Under the pieces are notes generated by a model, which was not told the origin of the DNA, searched no databases, and saw only the letters and a program-made list of their open reading frames with translations. From Hymenobacter aerilatus (GTDB lineage: Bacteria > Bacteroidota > Bacteroidia > Cytophagales > Hymenobacteraceae), in the NCBI RefSeq assembly GCF_022921095.1, contig NZ_CP095053.1, positions 3,700,501 to 3,764,500 on the forward strand: a stretch of 64,000 nt of DNA, given 5' to 3'. Position numbers and translations under genes: made by a program. Every line of letters begins with the position of its first letter. Position 1 is the stretch's first letter. Shown here piece after piece: positions 31,542 to 40,853 of the stretch.

Positions 31542-34076
31542 TTAGCGAATTTGCTGACCAATGATGAAGTGAAAGCGACCTTTCGGGCCAGTACCAGGAT
31601 TGGTAAGGGTAGCCGGAACCGTATCGAAACCATAGCCGTAGTCGAAGCCAAGCAAACCGAACGCCGACATAAACACGCGGGCGCCTATACCTGCTGAACG
31701 GTACAGCTTATAAGGGTTGTACTGCGAATAAGTATTGAACGCGTTACCAGCCTCCGCAAAGCCCAGAACATAAACCGTAGCGGCCGGGTTCAACGACACT
31801 GGATAACGCATTTCCATTACAAACTTATTGTAGGCTATACCACCGTTATCAGCTTGTTGTGCCGTCGGAATGGCCTCTTGGTCGTTCGGGTCAGCGTAGC
31901 CCCGCAGACCGATGTATTCGGTACCCACAATGAAGTTGGCGGCCCCACCATAACCCAGGCCCGAACCACCCAGTTTAAAGCGCTCGAATGGCCCCAAGGC
32001 GCGGTTGCTGTTGTATGCCCCTAGGAAACCGAAGTGAGCACGCGAGTTGAGAACCAACTTGCCTACTAGTGGCGTGAACCACGAGGCATCGAACATCCAC
32101 TTATGGTATTCCAACCATTGCGTGGAGTTGGGGTGCGCTCCAGGGAATAAGGAATACGGCGGCGTCAGCGACAACGACAGTGACAGCGAAGAGCCGCGCC
32201 GCGTGTACGTCGGATTGTCGATGCTATTGCGGGCTAATGTGGTGTTAAATACAAAGTTATTGGCATCACCTGTCGTCAGCTCCGACACTGCACTGTTCCG
32301 AATGTTCAGCGGATAGTTTTGAAACTTATACTGCGTTATCGAAATCGAATTACTGAGCGTAAAGTAATCATCCGGGAAGCGCAGGCGTCGGCCCAAGGCT
32401 ATCGAAGCGCTGTTCGACTTGATAAATTGCCCGGTGGTAGGGTCAAAGCTGGTGCCGAAACGTGAAATCGTCTTGTTCAAGCTGAACGAGAACGAATTGG
32501 GCTTACGACCACCCAGCCACGGTTCCGTGAAAGAGAATGAATACGCCTGGTATTGCAGACCGTTGGCTTGCACGTTGAGTGCTAAGCGTTGACCATCGCC
32601 AGCCGGCACGGGCCGCCAGTTGCTAAGCGTACCAGCCTTGCGCAGCGAGAAGTTATTAAATACCAAACCTACTGTACCAATAAAGCCTGCATAGCCACCC
32701 CAGCCACCCGACAAGGTGATTTGGTCAGAGGGCTTTTCTGCCACTGTGTAATTGATATCTACAGTACCATCCGCCGGATTGGGTACAGGGTTCATCCCTA
32801 CCTTCTCTGGGTCAAAATAGCCCAGACCAGACAGCCGTTGCTGCGTACGAATCAGCAATTCACGGTTGAATTTATCGCCCGGCAAGGTTTGAATTTCTCG
32901 CCGAATGACGTGGTCACTGGTTTTGGTGTTACCGGCAATGTTGATGTCTTTCACCCGCGCCTGCACACCTTCATTAATACGCATCTCGATATCAATCGAG
33001 TCACCCTCAATCTTCGTTTCTACCGGCTCGATGCTGAAAAACAAGTAGCCGTCGTTCATGTAGAGTGAGGTGATATCCTGACCAGTTGGGTTATAGTTTA
33101 GGCGTTTGTCCAGCGTTTCTTTGCTGTACGCGCTACCCTCCTTGATGCCCAGCACCGAAGCTAACGTCTTATCATCGTAGAGATAGTTGCCGCTCCAAGT
33201 AATGTTGCGGAAGTAGTATTTAGGACCTTCATCTACTGTGATACGTAGCGCCAGCCCATCATCCTTCCGAATCAGTGTATCCGAGACAATAATGGCGTCA
33301 CGATAGCCCTGAGCGTTGTAGAAATCGAGCAGTTTCTGCTTGTCTTCCTCATACTCTGTCCGCTGAAATTTGCCAGAGGTCAGTAGCTTGTAAGGCTTCT
33401 TCTCCTTTGTCTTCTTGAGCTTACCCTTCAGCTTCCGGTCCGAGAAAGCCTCGTTCCCTTCAAAGGCAATATCACGCACTCTTATCTTATCGCCTTTATC
33501 CACGTTAATTACCAATACCACGCTGTTCGACAGAGCCGAATCGGGCCGTTGCGTGATATTTACCTTCACATCAAGGTAGCTCTTATTGGTGTAGAACTTC
33601 TTAACCTGCGTGCGTGTGTTGTTGAGCAAGGCATCTGTTACTACCTTTCCGCGAATCAGCTTGATCTTATTCTTTAGCTCATCCGCCTGACCTTTACCAA
33701 TACCCGTAAACTCAAAGCGCGATAAGCGGGGCCGTTCCTTCAGATTAAAATCAAGGAAAATCTTGTTGCCTTCAATCTTCGTGGTCGACACACTCACGTC
33801 GCCTAGGATGCCCTGATCCCACAGTTTGCGAATAGCCTTACCAATTTCTTCGCCTGGAATGGCAATTGGGTCACCTATTTTTAAACCTGTCAGTGCAATC
33901 AGCGTATTGTTATCCAAGTAACGTGCTCCGCTCACTGTAATACCACCCAGCACGAAGTGTTCTGCTCCATCATTAGGAGGGGCAGTTTGTGCCTGTGCAG
34001 GAGTGCCAACCGCAGCACCGCCGAACAACACTAATAGCACAGCTAGCCAGCGAAGCTGGTTGAAAAAAGAAGTCAT
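31542..34076 (-). CDS. bamA: Outer membrane protein assembly factor BamA
   Basis: Central barrel of the machinery that inserts outer-membrane proteins. The 844-residue protein has a signal peptide (about 1-29, GTPAQAQ), five POTRA domains (about 40-440; for example VSGARYLDNNTLIALTGL, IAFEGNEAFSDRKLKGKL, ITWSGNYLYDDKTLASVLG, INIAGNTKTSDHVIRREI) and a C-terminal Omp85 barrel (about 450-844) with the conserved VGTEYIGLRGYADP loop region. It lies 9 nt downstream of uppS and upstream of two OmpH genes, a conserved envelope-biogenesis order. Confidence 0.95.
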   Translation of the reverse strand: MTSFFNQLRWLAVLLVLFGGAAVGTPAQAQTAPPNDGAEHFVLGGITVSGARYLDNNTLIALTGLKIGDPIAIPGEEIGKAIRKLWDQGILGDVSVSTTKIEGNKIFLDFNLKERPRLSRFEFTGIGKGQADELKNKIKLIRGKVVTDALLNNTRTQVKKFYTNKSYLDVKVNITQRPDSALSNSVVLVINVDKGDKIRVRDIAFEGNEAFSDRKLKGKLKKTKEKKPYKLLTSGKFQRTEYEEDKQKLLDFYNAQGYRDAIIVSDTLIRKDDGLALRITVDEGPKYYFRNITWSGNYLYDDKTLASVLGIKEGSAYSKETLDKRLNYNPTGQDITSLYMNDGYLFFSIEPVETKIEGDSIDIEMRINEGVQARVKDINIAGNTKTSDHVIRREIQTLPGDKFNRELLIRTQQRLSGLGYFDPEKVGMNPVPNPADGTVDINYTVAEKPSDQITLSGGWGGYAGFIGTVGLVFNNFSLRKAGTLSNWRPVPAGDGQRLALNVQANGLQYQAYSFSFTEPWLGGRKPNSFSFSLNKTISRFGTSFDPTTGQFIKSNSASIALGRRLRFPDDYFTLSNSISITQYKFQNYPLNIRNSAVSELTTGDANNFVFNTTLARNSIDNPTYTRRGSSLSLSLSLTPPYSLFPGAHPNSTQWLEYHKWMFDASWFTPLVGKLVLNSRAHFGFLGAYNSNRALGPFERFKLGGSGLGYGGAANFIVGTEYIGLRGYADPNDQEAIPTAQQADNGGIAYNKFVMEMRYPVSLNPAATVYVLGFAEAGNAFNTYSQYNPYKLYRSAGIGARVFMSAFGLLGFDYGYGFDTVPATLTNPGTGPKGRFHFIIGQQIR

Positions 34077-34085
34077 TCGAAGAAA

Positions 34086-34832
34086 TTACGAAACGGTTAA
34101 CTGCTCACTGGTTTTCCCAAAACGCCTTTCGCGGCGCTGATATTCGCGGATAGCCTCATAAAAGTGCTCTCTCCGAAAATCCGGCCAAAGCAAATCTGTT
34201 ATATATAACTCAGTATAAGCTAGTTGCCATAGCAAAAAATTGCTGATGCGTTGCTCTCCACTTGTCCGGATTAGTAGTTCCGGATCCGGCATTGTGGCGG
34301 TACTCAGATACCCGGTGATAGTTTGTTCTGTTACCTCTGCAGCACTAAGCTTGCCAGCTGCTACATCGGCACCCAGGCGGCGAGTGGCCTGTACTAAGTC
34401 CCACCGACCACTGTAGCTTAACGCCAAGACCAACGTGGTACGTTCGCCCTTTTGCGTTAGCTCGATGGCTTCAGCCAGTTCTTTTTGGCAGCTTCTAGGC
34501 AGGCTATCCAGCTGACCGATTGCTTGCAGCCTTACCCCATTTTTCAACAGAGTGGGCGTTTCCTGCCGAATGGTATGTACTAGCAGTTGCATCAGGGCTG
34601 TTACCTCATGCGCCGGACGCGCCCAGTTTTCGGTGGAAAACGCATAAAGCGTTAGAAATCGTATGCCTAACTCTGCAGCGGCTTCTACCGTTTCGCGCAC
34701 AGCTGTAATGGCACTCTGATGCCCAAAGATGCGTAAGCCACCTTTTTTTTTGGCCCAGCGGCCGTTGCCATCCATAATGACGGCAACGTGAGCGGGTAAT
34801 CTCTGAAGGTCAATTTCGGACCGAGCGGTCAT
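34086..34832 (-). CDS. uppS: Isoprenyl transferase (undecaprenyl diphosphate synthase)
   Basis: Makes the C55 lipid carrier for peptidoglycan and polysaccharides by cis-prenyl chain elongation. The 248-residue protein has the catalytic motif [14 protein letters not shown] near residue 17 with Asp and Arg for diphosphate binding, STENWARP, and [20 protein letters not shown] with LLWPDF near the C-terminus. Length and motifs match the family. It is translated just before bamA. Confidence 0.95.
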   Translation of the reverse strand: [248 protein letters not shown]

Positions 34833-34924
34833 TGTTGTTCTTTGCGTATAGGAGGCTGCAAGTTACGCAAATGGTTGCATACCCTCCCTTTACAATTAGA
34901 TGCCCGGTCTTATACCCTATTTAT

Positions 34925-35683
34925 TTACTGCCCTTCAGGACAGCGAATCTTGTAGAATGTGTAAGAAAGGCTGATACCATTATAGAAATACCAATCCTGC
35001 GTATGCCGGTTGATTAACAAATCGCGCTCAGAGCTGGCATTAAGCTGCGTGTTTTTCGTGCTCAGGTGATCTAGATTATCCGTAAAGGTCTTACGAGCAC
35101 CAACCTCTGCGCCTAAATTCCACCGCGGTGAAATAGCATATTTTATCCCTACCCCGGCCGGAATAGCAAAGCCCAGCATTGACCCGCTCCTGTCTATTAC
35201 TGGTGCCAACGACGCATTAGCTGTGCTGACGCGGGTATTGGCATAAAATCCAGCAATACCGGCGAATAAATAAGGGGTGAAGTGAATTTTATCTTTTCGA
35301 TTATGGTAGTCGAAAAAATTATACTCCACTATGGCAGAAGCTTCCAATAAGCCCCCTTTTAGTCCGGCTTGCCTGTATCCAGGCAAAGGCAGTGGCGCGT
35401 CATTGTCGCCTTTTTGGTTGATATCGTCGGCACGCAGCATACCATAAGTAAGGCCTCCTCGCAGCGTAACCGGATTGGTAATGTCTTTTCGGTAAAAAGC
35501 GGTTATGGCCGGTCGATTGTTGCGGAATTGATATGATGTAGCAACTTCACCGCGGTAGACGGCGCCACCGACGCCAATACCCAACTCACTAGTATTCTGG
35601 GCCGCGGCGGTAGCGGCAAAAAAAACGCTCCCTACCGGTATACCACAGGTAAGGAGCGTTTTGAAGAGGTGCGATTTAAACAT
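34925..35683 (-). CDS. Outer-membrane beta-barrel protein, DUF6089-like
   Basis: A 252-residue protein with a signal peptide (about 1-28, ATAAAQ) and alternating strands of a small outer-membrane barrel: ELGIGVGGAVYRGEV, NPVTLRGGLTYGMLR, FTPYLFAGIAGFYANT, LGFAIPAGVGIKYAIS, NLGAEVGARKTFTDNLDHLS, and a last strand YNGISLSYTFYKI. The first and the LGAEVGARKTFTDYLDD-like motifs are shared with the upstream neighbour, so the two are paralogues. Function is unknown; the position before uppS-bamA is conserved in relatives. TACTTTTG on the minus strand at 35699-35706 is a possible -7 box. Confidence 0.82.
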   Translation of the reverse strand: MFKSHLFKTLLTCGIPVGSVFFAATAAAQNTSELGIGVGGAVYRGEVATSYQFRNNRPAITAFYRKDITNPVTLRGGLTYGMLRADDINQKGDNDAPLPLPGYRQAGLKGGLLEASAIVEYNFFDYHNRKDKIHFTPYLFAGIAGFYANTRVSTANASLAPVIDRSGSMLGFAIPAGVGIKYAISPRWNLGAEVGARKTFTDNLDHLSTKNTQLNASSERDLLINRHTQDWYFYNGISLSYTFYKIRCPEGQ

Positions 35684-35726
35684 TTAGGCGGGCTGTGTCA
35701 AAAGTAGCCAGCCTAAGTTGCATAGG

Positions 35727-36605
35727 CTAGCGGAATTTGGGGTTCTTTACGCGAGGAGCAAGAATGTAGTTGACGGTAACCCCTAAGGTAGTATACCAAT
35801 CGTTCCCATCCTTACCACGGCGAGCGTCATCCGCGGTGAAGCCAGGAAAATCATTCGTACCATTTCGGATACTGTTCGTAATACCGTACCCGAAGTATTG
35901 AGCAGCACCAGGAGCTAAGGTGCTAGGATCTGCGTATGTGCCGCTCACATCATCTAGGTAGTCGGTAAAAGTCTTGCGGGTGATTAACTCCAGCCCAATA
36001 TCAAAGCTTTTATTTATCCGGTAACGAACACCACCACCAAATGGTATAGCAAACTGCGTAAGACTGTAGTCTACACCTTCCGTTTGCAATGGTTGTAGGT
36101 TCACGTAGTTTCCATTGGCATCGGCGCCTTTTGGATTATGGCGAAATACAGCAACACCAGCTGTGAGGTAGGGAACAAAGTCGGGGCGCTTCAGGTAGTT
36201 GTTGCGGTTCTCGATCAAATCGAAAACTGCCATACCGGATAGTTCCACAATATCATTGCGGAAATTCATGTTCCGGTTGTAGCGGTAGCGCGATTCGGCG
36301 CCGTTTGGATCAGCCGTTTTGGAGTCATCACCGGAAATACGACCATAGCTTAAGGCAGCCTTCCCGGAAAAACGCGGGGAGAAGCGCCGCATATAGTATA
36401 TGCCAACGTTCGGGCGCGTAGCTGCGGCACGGAAGCTGGGTAGGCTGGTTTTCGGTACAATGTCACCGAAATAGTTCATCGCATTCAGGCTTAGCCCAAT
36501 GGAGTTATATTGCTTCCGCTTGCTGAACTGTTGCGCGTTGGCTTGGGTAGCTACCAGCCCCATGAGCAGTAGTGAAGCCAGCGTGTGAGTGAAGAGTTGC
36601 TTCAT
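35727..36605 (-). CDS. Outer-membrane beta-barrel protein, DUF6089-like
   Basis: A 292-residue protein with a signal peptide (about 1-24, QANAQ) and barrel strands typical of DUF6089 proteins: NSIGLSLNAMNYFGDIVP, RPNVGIYYMRRFSPRFSGKAALSYGRISGDDS, FVPYLTAGVAVFRHNP, and DIGLELITRKTFTDYLDDVSG, ending YTTLGVTVNYIL. It is longer than its downstream paralogue. Role unknown; it may be a structural or gliding-related outer-membrane protein (inference from the phylum). Confidence 0.82.
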   Translation of the reverse strand: MKQLFTHTLASLLLMGLVATQANAQQFSKRKQYNSIGLSLNAMNYFGDIVPKTSLPSFRAAATRPNVGIYYMRRFSPRFSGKAALSYGRISGDDSKTADPNGAESRYRYNRNMNFRNDIVELSGMAVFDLIENRNNYLKRPDFVPYLTAGVAVFRHNPKGADANGNYVNLQPLQTEGVDYSLTQFAIPFGGGVRYRINKSFDIGLELITRKTFTDYLDDVSGTYADPSTLAPGAAQYFGYGITNSIRNGTNDFPGFTADDARRGKDGNDWYTTLGVTVNYILAPRVKNPKFR

Positions 36606-36735
36606 AAGTAAGCGAAAGTTATGATATGCAGGTCCAGAAGAAATGTGACAAAACCGTTAGGGCGCAGTTGTAATCAACAACAAAAGTAGAGGTTACGAGG
36701 AACTTAAAAAACAAAAATAATTATTTATCAATGTT

Positions 36736-37628
36736 TCAGACCGGAATGCCAGCTGGGTTACGGCGGTCTAACCCCCAGTTCAACTTACTACGCAAAGTGC
36801 TCAAAAAGTTAACGTGGTTCAGCTTTACCAAATGCGCGTTGAAGGTTTCGCGGCGCACGGCTATCTGAATGCCAGCATCGACGGTGACGGAGCGTGAATC
36901 CAGCGAGAGTAGAAAGTTGTTGCTACGCCCTTCTATCTCAAATGAAATCACGCTCTCATCGGGTACGATGAGTGGCCGAACATTCAGGTTGTGCGGACAT
37001 ACGGGAGCAATGACAAAATTGTTGGTTTGTGGCAACATAACCGGCCCCCACAGCTCAGTGAATATCCCGTAGAACCAGTCGGCGTCGACACAATCAGGCC
37101 ATCGGCCCAATAGGAATTTAAGTATTCGCCATCGATGTATGTGTGCACCACAATCATAGATGAAGTGTCGCGCTTCAAAATAGAAAACTCGTTGAGCCCA
37201 AAATTGATGCCACTAAAGACTTCGGGGTCAGTGTCTACCCTGATCAGGCTACGCTCTTCGATGATGAAATGACCTTTGAATAGCGCATCTAAAGCCTGCG
37301 CAATTCGCTCGGGATTGATGGTGGCCAAGAAGCCTAGTCGCCCAGTATTGATACCTAGAATCGGAATTTCTAGGCTACCTACGTAAGTTAAAGTGTCAAG
37401 TAAGGTGCCGTCGCCCCCGATGCTGAGGACAAACTGCACGCCCTGCAGAGAATCGCCACGCTGAAAACACGTTGTATTACCGGGTATCTGCAGGTGTTCG
37501 CGCAGGTAGTCGCAAAATCGTGTTTCAATCAGTACCTCAGCCTGACGATCGGCTAGATCATTAAGCAATGCCTGCAAATATGGTGCGGCTTCATCATTGA
37601 ACGGTTTACCTAGAATAGCAATTTTCAT
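36736..37628 (-). pseudogene. nadK: NAD kinase, frame broken at a five-G run
   Basis: Phosphorylates NAD to NADP. The N-terminal frame (37628 to about 37045) carries the nucleotide site SIGGDGTLLDT and NEFSILKRDTSSMI, ending at SPTGSTGYSLS-like sequence (STPTGSTGYSLSCGG). The rest, PVMLPQTNNFVIAPVCPHNLNVRP onward, is in another frame ending at 36736. One extra G in the run at 37045-37049 (minus strand GGGGG) joins them into a normal protein of about 296 residues reading SCGGPVMLP. NADP is essential, so a missing base in the sequence is more likely than a real loss unless another copy exists. As written, the first frame ends at 36984 in unrelated residues. Confidence 0.9.
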
Positions 37629-37666
37629 AGATGATGCTCATTTGTGAACATCCCTACCCTGCTTTA

Positions 37667-39181
37667 TCAAATAGGAAAGGATGTACGGAAGAAAAAGCCG
37701 GTTTCGCCCCGACCATTGAGAGTATACTCTGCTGTGAATACCCAGTCGTAGTACGTTACCAGATGCAGCCCGATGCCTGCTGATGCTAGCAGTTGATTGG
37801 GTAGCTGGTTCTGAAAACGCTCTGCCACGGCAGCGCGCCCTAGTACGTAACCCGCGTCGGTAAAGGTATTCAAATAAAAAACCAGCGGAATGCTGTTGAC
37901 TTTCGGATTGGCGATACCGTGGAGGCGTAGGCGGCCTAAATCGAGTAGGCGATACGATAGCCCCTGCCGAGCCAAGCCGTAATACCGCCCGTCTATTACG
38001 TAGGCGTCGTAGCCTCGCACCAAGGACTCGTAGCCGAAAGCGTGATTGTCGGGGTAGGCAATGCGCTGGGCAAACCGGGCGCGTGCTTGTACGCCCACGC
38101 TGTAGTAAAACCCATGCCCCAGCGACAGGTAGCGAGCGTACGTACCATACAGGGTAGTGATGCTGGGACTACCCGAGCGCAGGAATACCCGTTGGCTGGC
38201 CATCAGCTGCACGAAGCGGCCCGTAAGAGGGTAGGCAAAGGTGTTACGCTGATTCAGAGTAGTGCTCAGCGTAAAGTCGAGATAATCACGGCGGTTGCTA
38301 CCCAAATAATAGTTAGGGTTAAGCTGCGTCACCTCTAGCGCCACATGTTCGTGGTGATACGACACATCGAAAGCTGACAGGCGTTGCACGGTGTGGCGCC
38401 AGCGCAACCCGGCCAGAAAATACTGCCGCTGTAAGGCGAAACCATTCTCCGCGCGGTAGTTTACCAGGCGGTCCTGCACCGTGGCATAGTCCAGAGCGCG
38501 GCTTTGGTAATAGGAGGCGGCTAGGCCTAGCCCCAACCGACGACGCCTGCCGTAACCGGGGGCCTCATAAAACAGTTCGTATTTGCGATTGAAGCCTAAT
38601 TGCAAATTGGCTATCAATTGCTCGTTGCGGCCCCGAAAGTTATTACGAGTAAGATGAATACCGTAGTCTACCCGGCGCCAACGGTCGGGACGGTTGGCCC
38701 ACGACCGGAAGTTACGGTCGGCCAGCGAAAAAATGGGTACCGGAAATGTATACCACCGCTCTTGCATGCCAAACAGCACAGTGATGCTACCATCTCGGCA
38801 TACCATCTGCAGGGCCACCTCATGGAAAAGCTGCAGATTATAGATGCGTCGTCGATTGGCCTCGAGGCGCTTCCCTAGGTTATTTACAGACAGCGAGTCG
38901 CCCTCCCGAAAATCCAGCTCGGCGCGTAGAATACGCTCTTTGGTCTTGGCGTTGCCCACAAACAGCACCTGCTCTACCCGCACCCGTGTATAGCCAGGGC
39001 ATTGTGCCCGGAGCGTACTATCGCTACCTATGGTAGCCCGGGTAGTATCGGGTAGGGAGCTGGCAGGGGCTGGTACTGGTAGCCAACTCAATAGAAGGGC
39101 AAGTAAGCAAGCCAGCAACTGTTGTTGAGGTAAAAAGTCGGAGAAGGGGCTATGTAGCCAGCAGGTAATAGCATTTGCCAC
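37667..39181 (-). CDS. BamA/TamA-like outer-membrane protein
   Basis: A protein of about 504 residues with a hydrophobic signal segment (LLACLLALLLSWLPVPAPASS, about residues 25-45), one POTRA-like domain (VRVEQVLFVGNAKTKERILRAELDFREGDSL, about 65-150) and a C-terminal barrel of the Omp85/D15 type ending TGFFFRTSFPI. With a single POTRA it is smaller than BamA or TamA. No ATG is available at the start: GTG 39181 or TTG 39187 are possible, or a TTG just before the signal segment. It probably inserts or translocates surface proteins or lipoproteins; the substrate is unknown. Confidence 0.78.
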   Translation of the reverse strand: MANAITCWLHSPFSDFLPQQQLLACLLALLLSWLPVPAPASSLPDTTRATIGSDSTLRAQCPGYTRVRVEQVLFVGNAKTKERILRAELDFREGDSLSVNNLGKRLEANRRRIYNLQLFHEVALQMVCRDGSITVLFGMQERWYTFPVPIFSLADRNFRSWANRPDRWRRVDYGIHLTRNNFRGRNEQLIANLQLGFNRKYELFYEAPGYGRRRRLGLGLAASYYQSRALDYATVQDRLVNYRAENGFALQRQYFLAGLRWRHTVQRLSAFDVSYHHEHVALEVTQLNPNYYLGSNRRDYLDFTLSTTLNQRNTFAYPLTGRFVQLMASQRVFLRSGSPSITTLYGTYARYLSLGHGFYYSVGVQARARFAQRIAYPDNHAFGYESLVRGYDAYVIDGRYYGLARQGLSYRLLDLGRLRLHGIANPKVNSIPLVFYLNTFTDAGYVLGRAAVAERFQNQLPNQLLASAGIGLHLVTYYDWVFTAEYTLNGRGETGFFFRTSFPI

Positions 39182-39284
39182 TGCCAAGCCACTGGGTGCG
39201 GCTCCACATCAACAATCAGGCCGCCGGGTGCTCGTCAGGGGTAGCGCAAGCTACTGCCTTTTTTGCGGCTATGCTTTGCCCTGG

Positions 39285-39962
39285 CTACAAGCTCAAATAT
39301 TTCAACAGCGCATCGTAGCGCTCTTGGTCTTCCGGCACTGTGTCTTCGGCCCCGCTGAACTGCGCTGTAATCACAAAGCCAAACCGCTCAAGCGTAGCCA
39401 CGATGCGTTGAATCTGGGGCGTATTGAGCTTCAGCGTAAGCCGAATCTTGTAGCTATCCTCTTCATCCTGCGCCACGTGGGCGCTGAGAATTTTGGCGTT
39501 GTTTTCCTCTACATAGCGACTGATCTGCGACAAGGAGTAGTCGCGCTCATTCATCGACAGCACCAGAATACCGCCGCGCCCAGCTACATCGAGGCTTTGC
39601 CCGAAGGCGGCCAGCACATCACTAATGGTGACAACGCCTAGGTACTCGCGCTGGTCGTTGAGCACGGGCACGAGTTGAATCTTATGTTGTACGGCTGCTT
39701 CCATGATATTATAGAAATGCTGGTGGCGCTGCACGTAGGCGGTAGCATAGCCCAAGGGTAGGACAGCCAGCTGATGTGCAGGATGCTCGTAATTGGTTAC
39801 GTCGCTGTCGGTTACCAAGCCTATATAGTGGCGGCCATCCAAAACGGGCAGCTGGCTCACATGGAATTCTTCCAACCACTTGGCGGCTTTCCCAGCGGTA
39901 TCCGACACCTTGAGCGGCGGAATCATTTGATTTAGTAAGTCTTCGGCTGTCATCGAAAGCAT
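39285..39962 (-). CDS. CBS-domain protein with ACT-like C-terminus
   Basis: A 225-residue soluble protein. Two CBS domains (about 8-65 and 75-130; VSQLPVLDGRHYIGLVTDSDV and IQLVPVLNDQREYLGVVTISDVL) bind adenine nucleotides. The rest (GRGGILVLSMNERDYSLSQISRYVEENNAKIL and the following part) resembles an ACT-type ligand-sensing fold. It starts the minus-strand envelope block; homologues lie next to nadK and uppS in related genomes as far as I recall. Alternative ATG at 39953. Confidence 0.82.
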   Translation of the reverse strand: MLSMTAEDLLNQMIPPLKVSDTAGKAAKWLEEFHVSQLPVLDGRHYIGLVTDSDVTNYEHPAHQLAVLPLGYATAYVQRHQHFYNIMEAAVQHKIQLVPVLNDQREYLGVVTISDVLAAFGQSLDVAGRGGILVLSMNERDYSLSQISRYVEENNAKILSAHVAQDEEDSYKIRLTLKLNTPQIQRIVATLERFGFVITAQFSGAEDTVPEDQERYDALLKYLSL

Positions 39963-40013
39963 CGGCGGGAAGAACTGATCAGAGGTAGGGAAAGCAACGC
40001 GGGCAGTAAACGG

Positions 40014-40052
40014 AACGGCCGGGCATTCTCTTATTTCTGAAGCCCGGCCGTT
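40014..40052. terminator. Probable terminator after the hydrolase gene
   Basis: AACGGCCGGGC (40014-40024) pairs perfectly with 40042-40052 over 11 bp with a 17-nt loop, 21 nt after the minus-strand stop at 40073. T content downstream is modest. Confidence 0.6.
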
Positions 40053-40072
40053 CGTTTTGGTATAATACGTAA

Positions 40073-40849
40073 TTAATCGACAGGTTGGGGTTGGGTTCGA
40101 TAGAGAAATTGGCGAAGTAGCTGATTAAATGCTGCTGGGCGCTCCATCATAGGAGCGTGGCCGCAGTGGTCGAGGAAGCGTAGCTCCGCCTGGGGTAGTA
40201 GCCGGTAGAACTCGTGCGCCACCATGGGTGGCGTGATGGTATCGTTCAGCCCCCATACCAGCAGCACCGGCATTTGAATATTATGCAGTTCCTTGCTTAG
40301 GTTGTGGCGCTGCGCTGACCGCGCAATACTAATGATGCGCAGGCACTTCGCGTTGGAGTTTGTGACGTTGAATACTTCATCTACCAGTTCCTTGGTGGCA
40401 ATGGTGGGGTCGTAGAAGGTGTAAGCTACCCGCTGCTGCACGAAGTCATAATTGCCACGTTTGGGGAAAGAGCTGCCCATCGAATCCTCGAACAGGCCAC
40501 TGCTACCTGTAAGCACCAACCGCCCCACGCGGGTAGGGTTATGCAGCGTGTAGACTAGCGCCACGTGCCCCCCCAGCGAGTTGCCGAGCAACGTCATGGG
40601 CTCCGTTAGGCCCAGTTCGGCCAGGAAATCCTCTACAAAGTTCACCAGGCCCGGCACGCCGGCCTTCAGCAGGGGCATGTCGTAGATGGGGAGTAGGGGA
40701 ATGATGACGCGGTAGTCGTTGCGGAAGCCGTCTACCACGTCGTGCCAGTTGCTGAGCGCACCGAATAGGCCGTGCAGCAACAGCAGAACCTCGCCGCTCC
40801 CTTCGTCAATGTATTGAAAATGATTACGTTCCTTGATCTGCAGCTCCAT
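40073..40849 (-). CDS. Alpha/beta hydrolase
   Basis: A 258-residue alpha/beta-hydrolase-fold enzyme. It has the oxyanion-hole motif LLLHGLFGALSNW, the nucleophile serine in GNSLGGH (about residue 92), an aspartate in VWGLNDTITPP and the histidine in DHCGHAPMMERP. A cap region lies between strands 6 and 7. The substrate is unknown. It begins 4 nt after pabA/trpG on the same strand, which suggests a shared transcript but not necessarily a shared pathway. Confidence 0.88.
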   Translation of the reverse strand: MELQIKERNHFQYIDEGSGEVLLLLHGLFGALSNWHDVVDGFRNDYRVIIPLLPIYDMPLLKAGVPGLVNFVEDFLAELGLTEPMTLLGNSLGGHVALVYTLHNPTRVGRLVLTGSSGLFEDSMGSSFPKRGNYDFVQQRVAYTFYDPTIATKELVDEVFNVTNSNAKCLRIISIARSAQRHNLSKELHNIQMPVLLVWGLNDTITPPMVAHEFYRLLPQAELRFLDHCGHAPMMERPAAFNQLLRQFLYRTQPQPVD

Positions 40850-40853
40850 CGTC

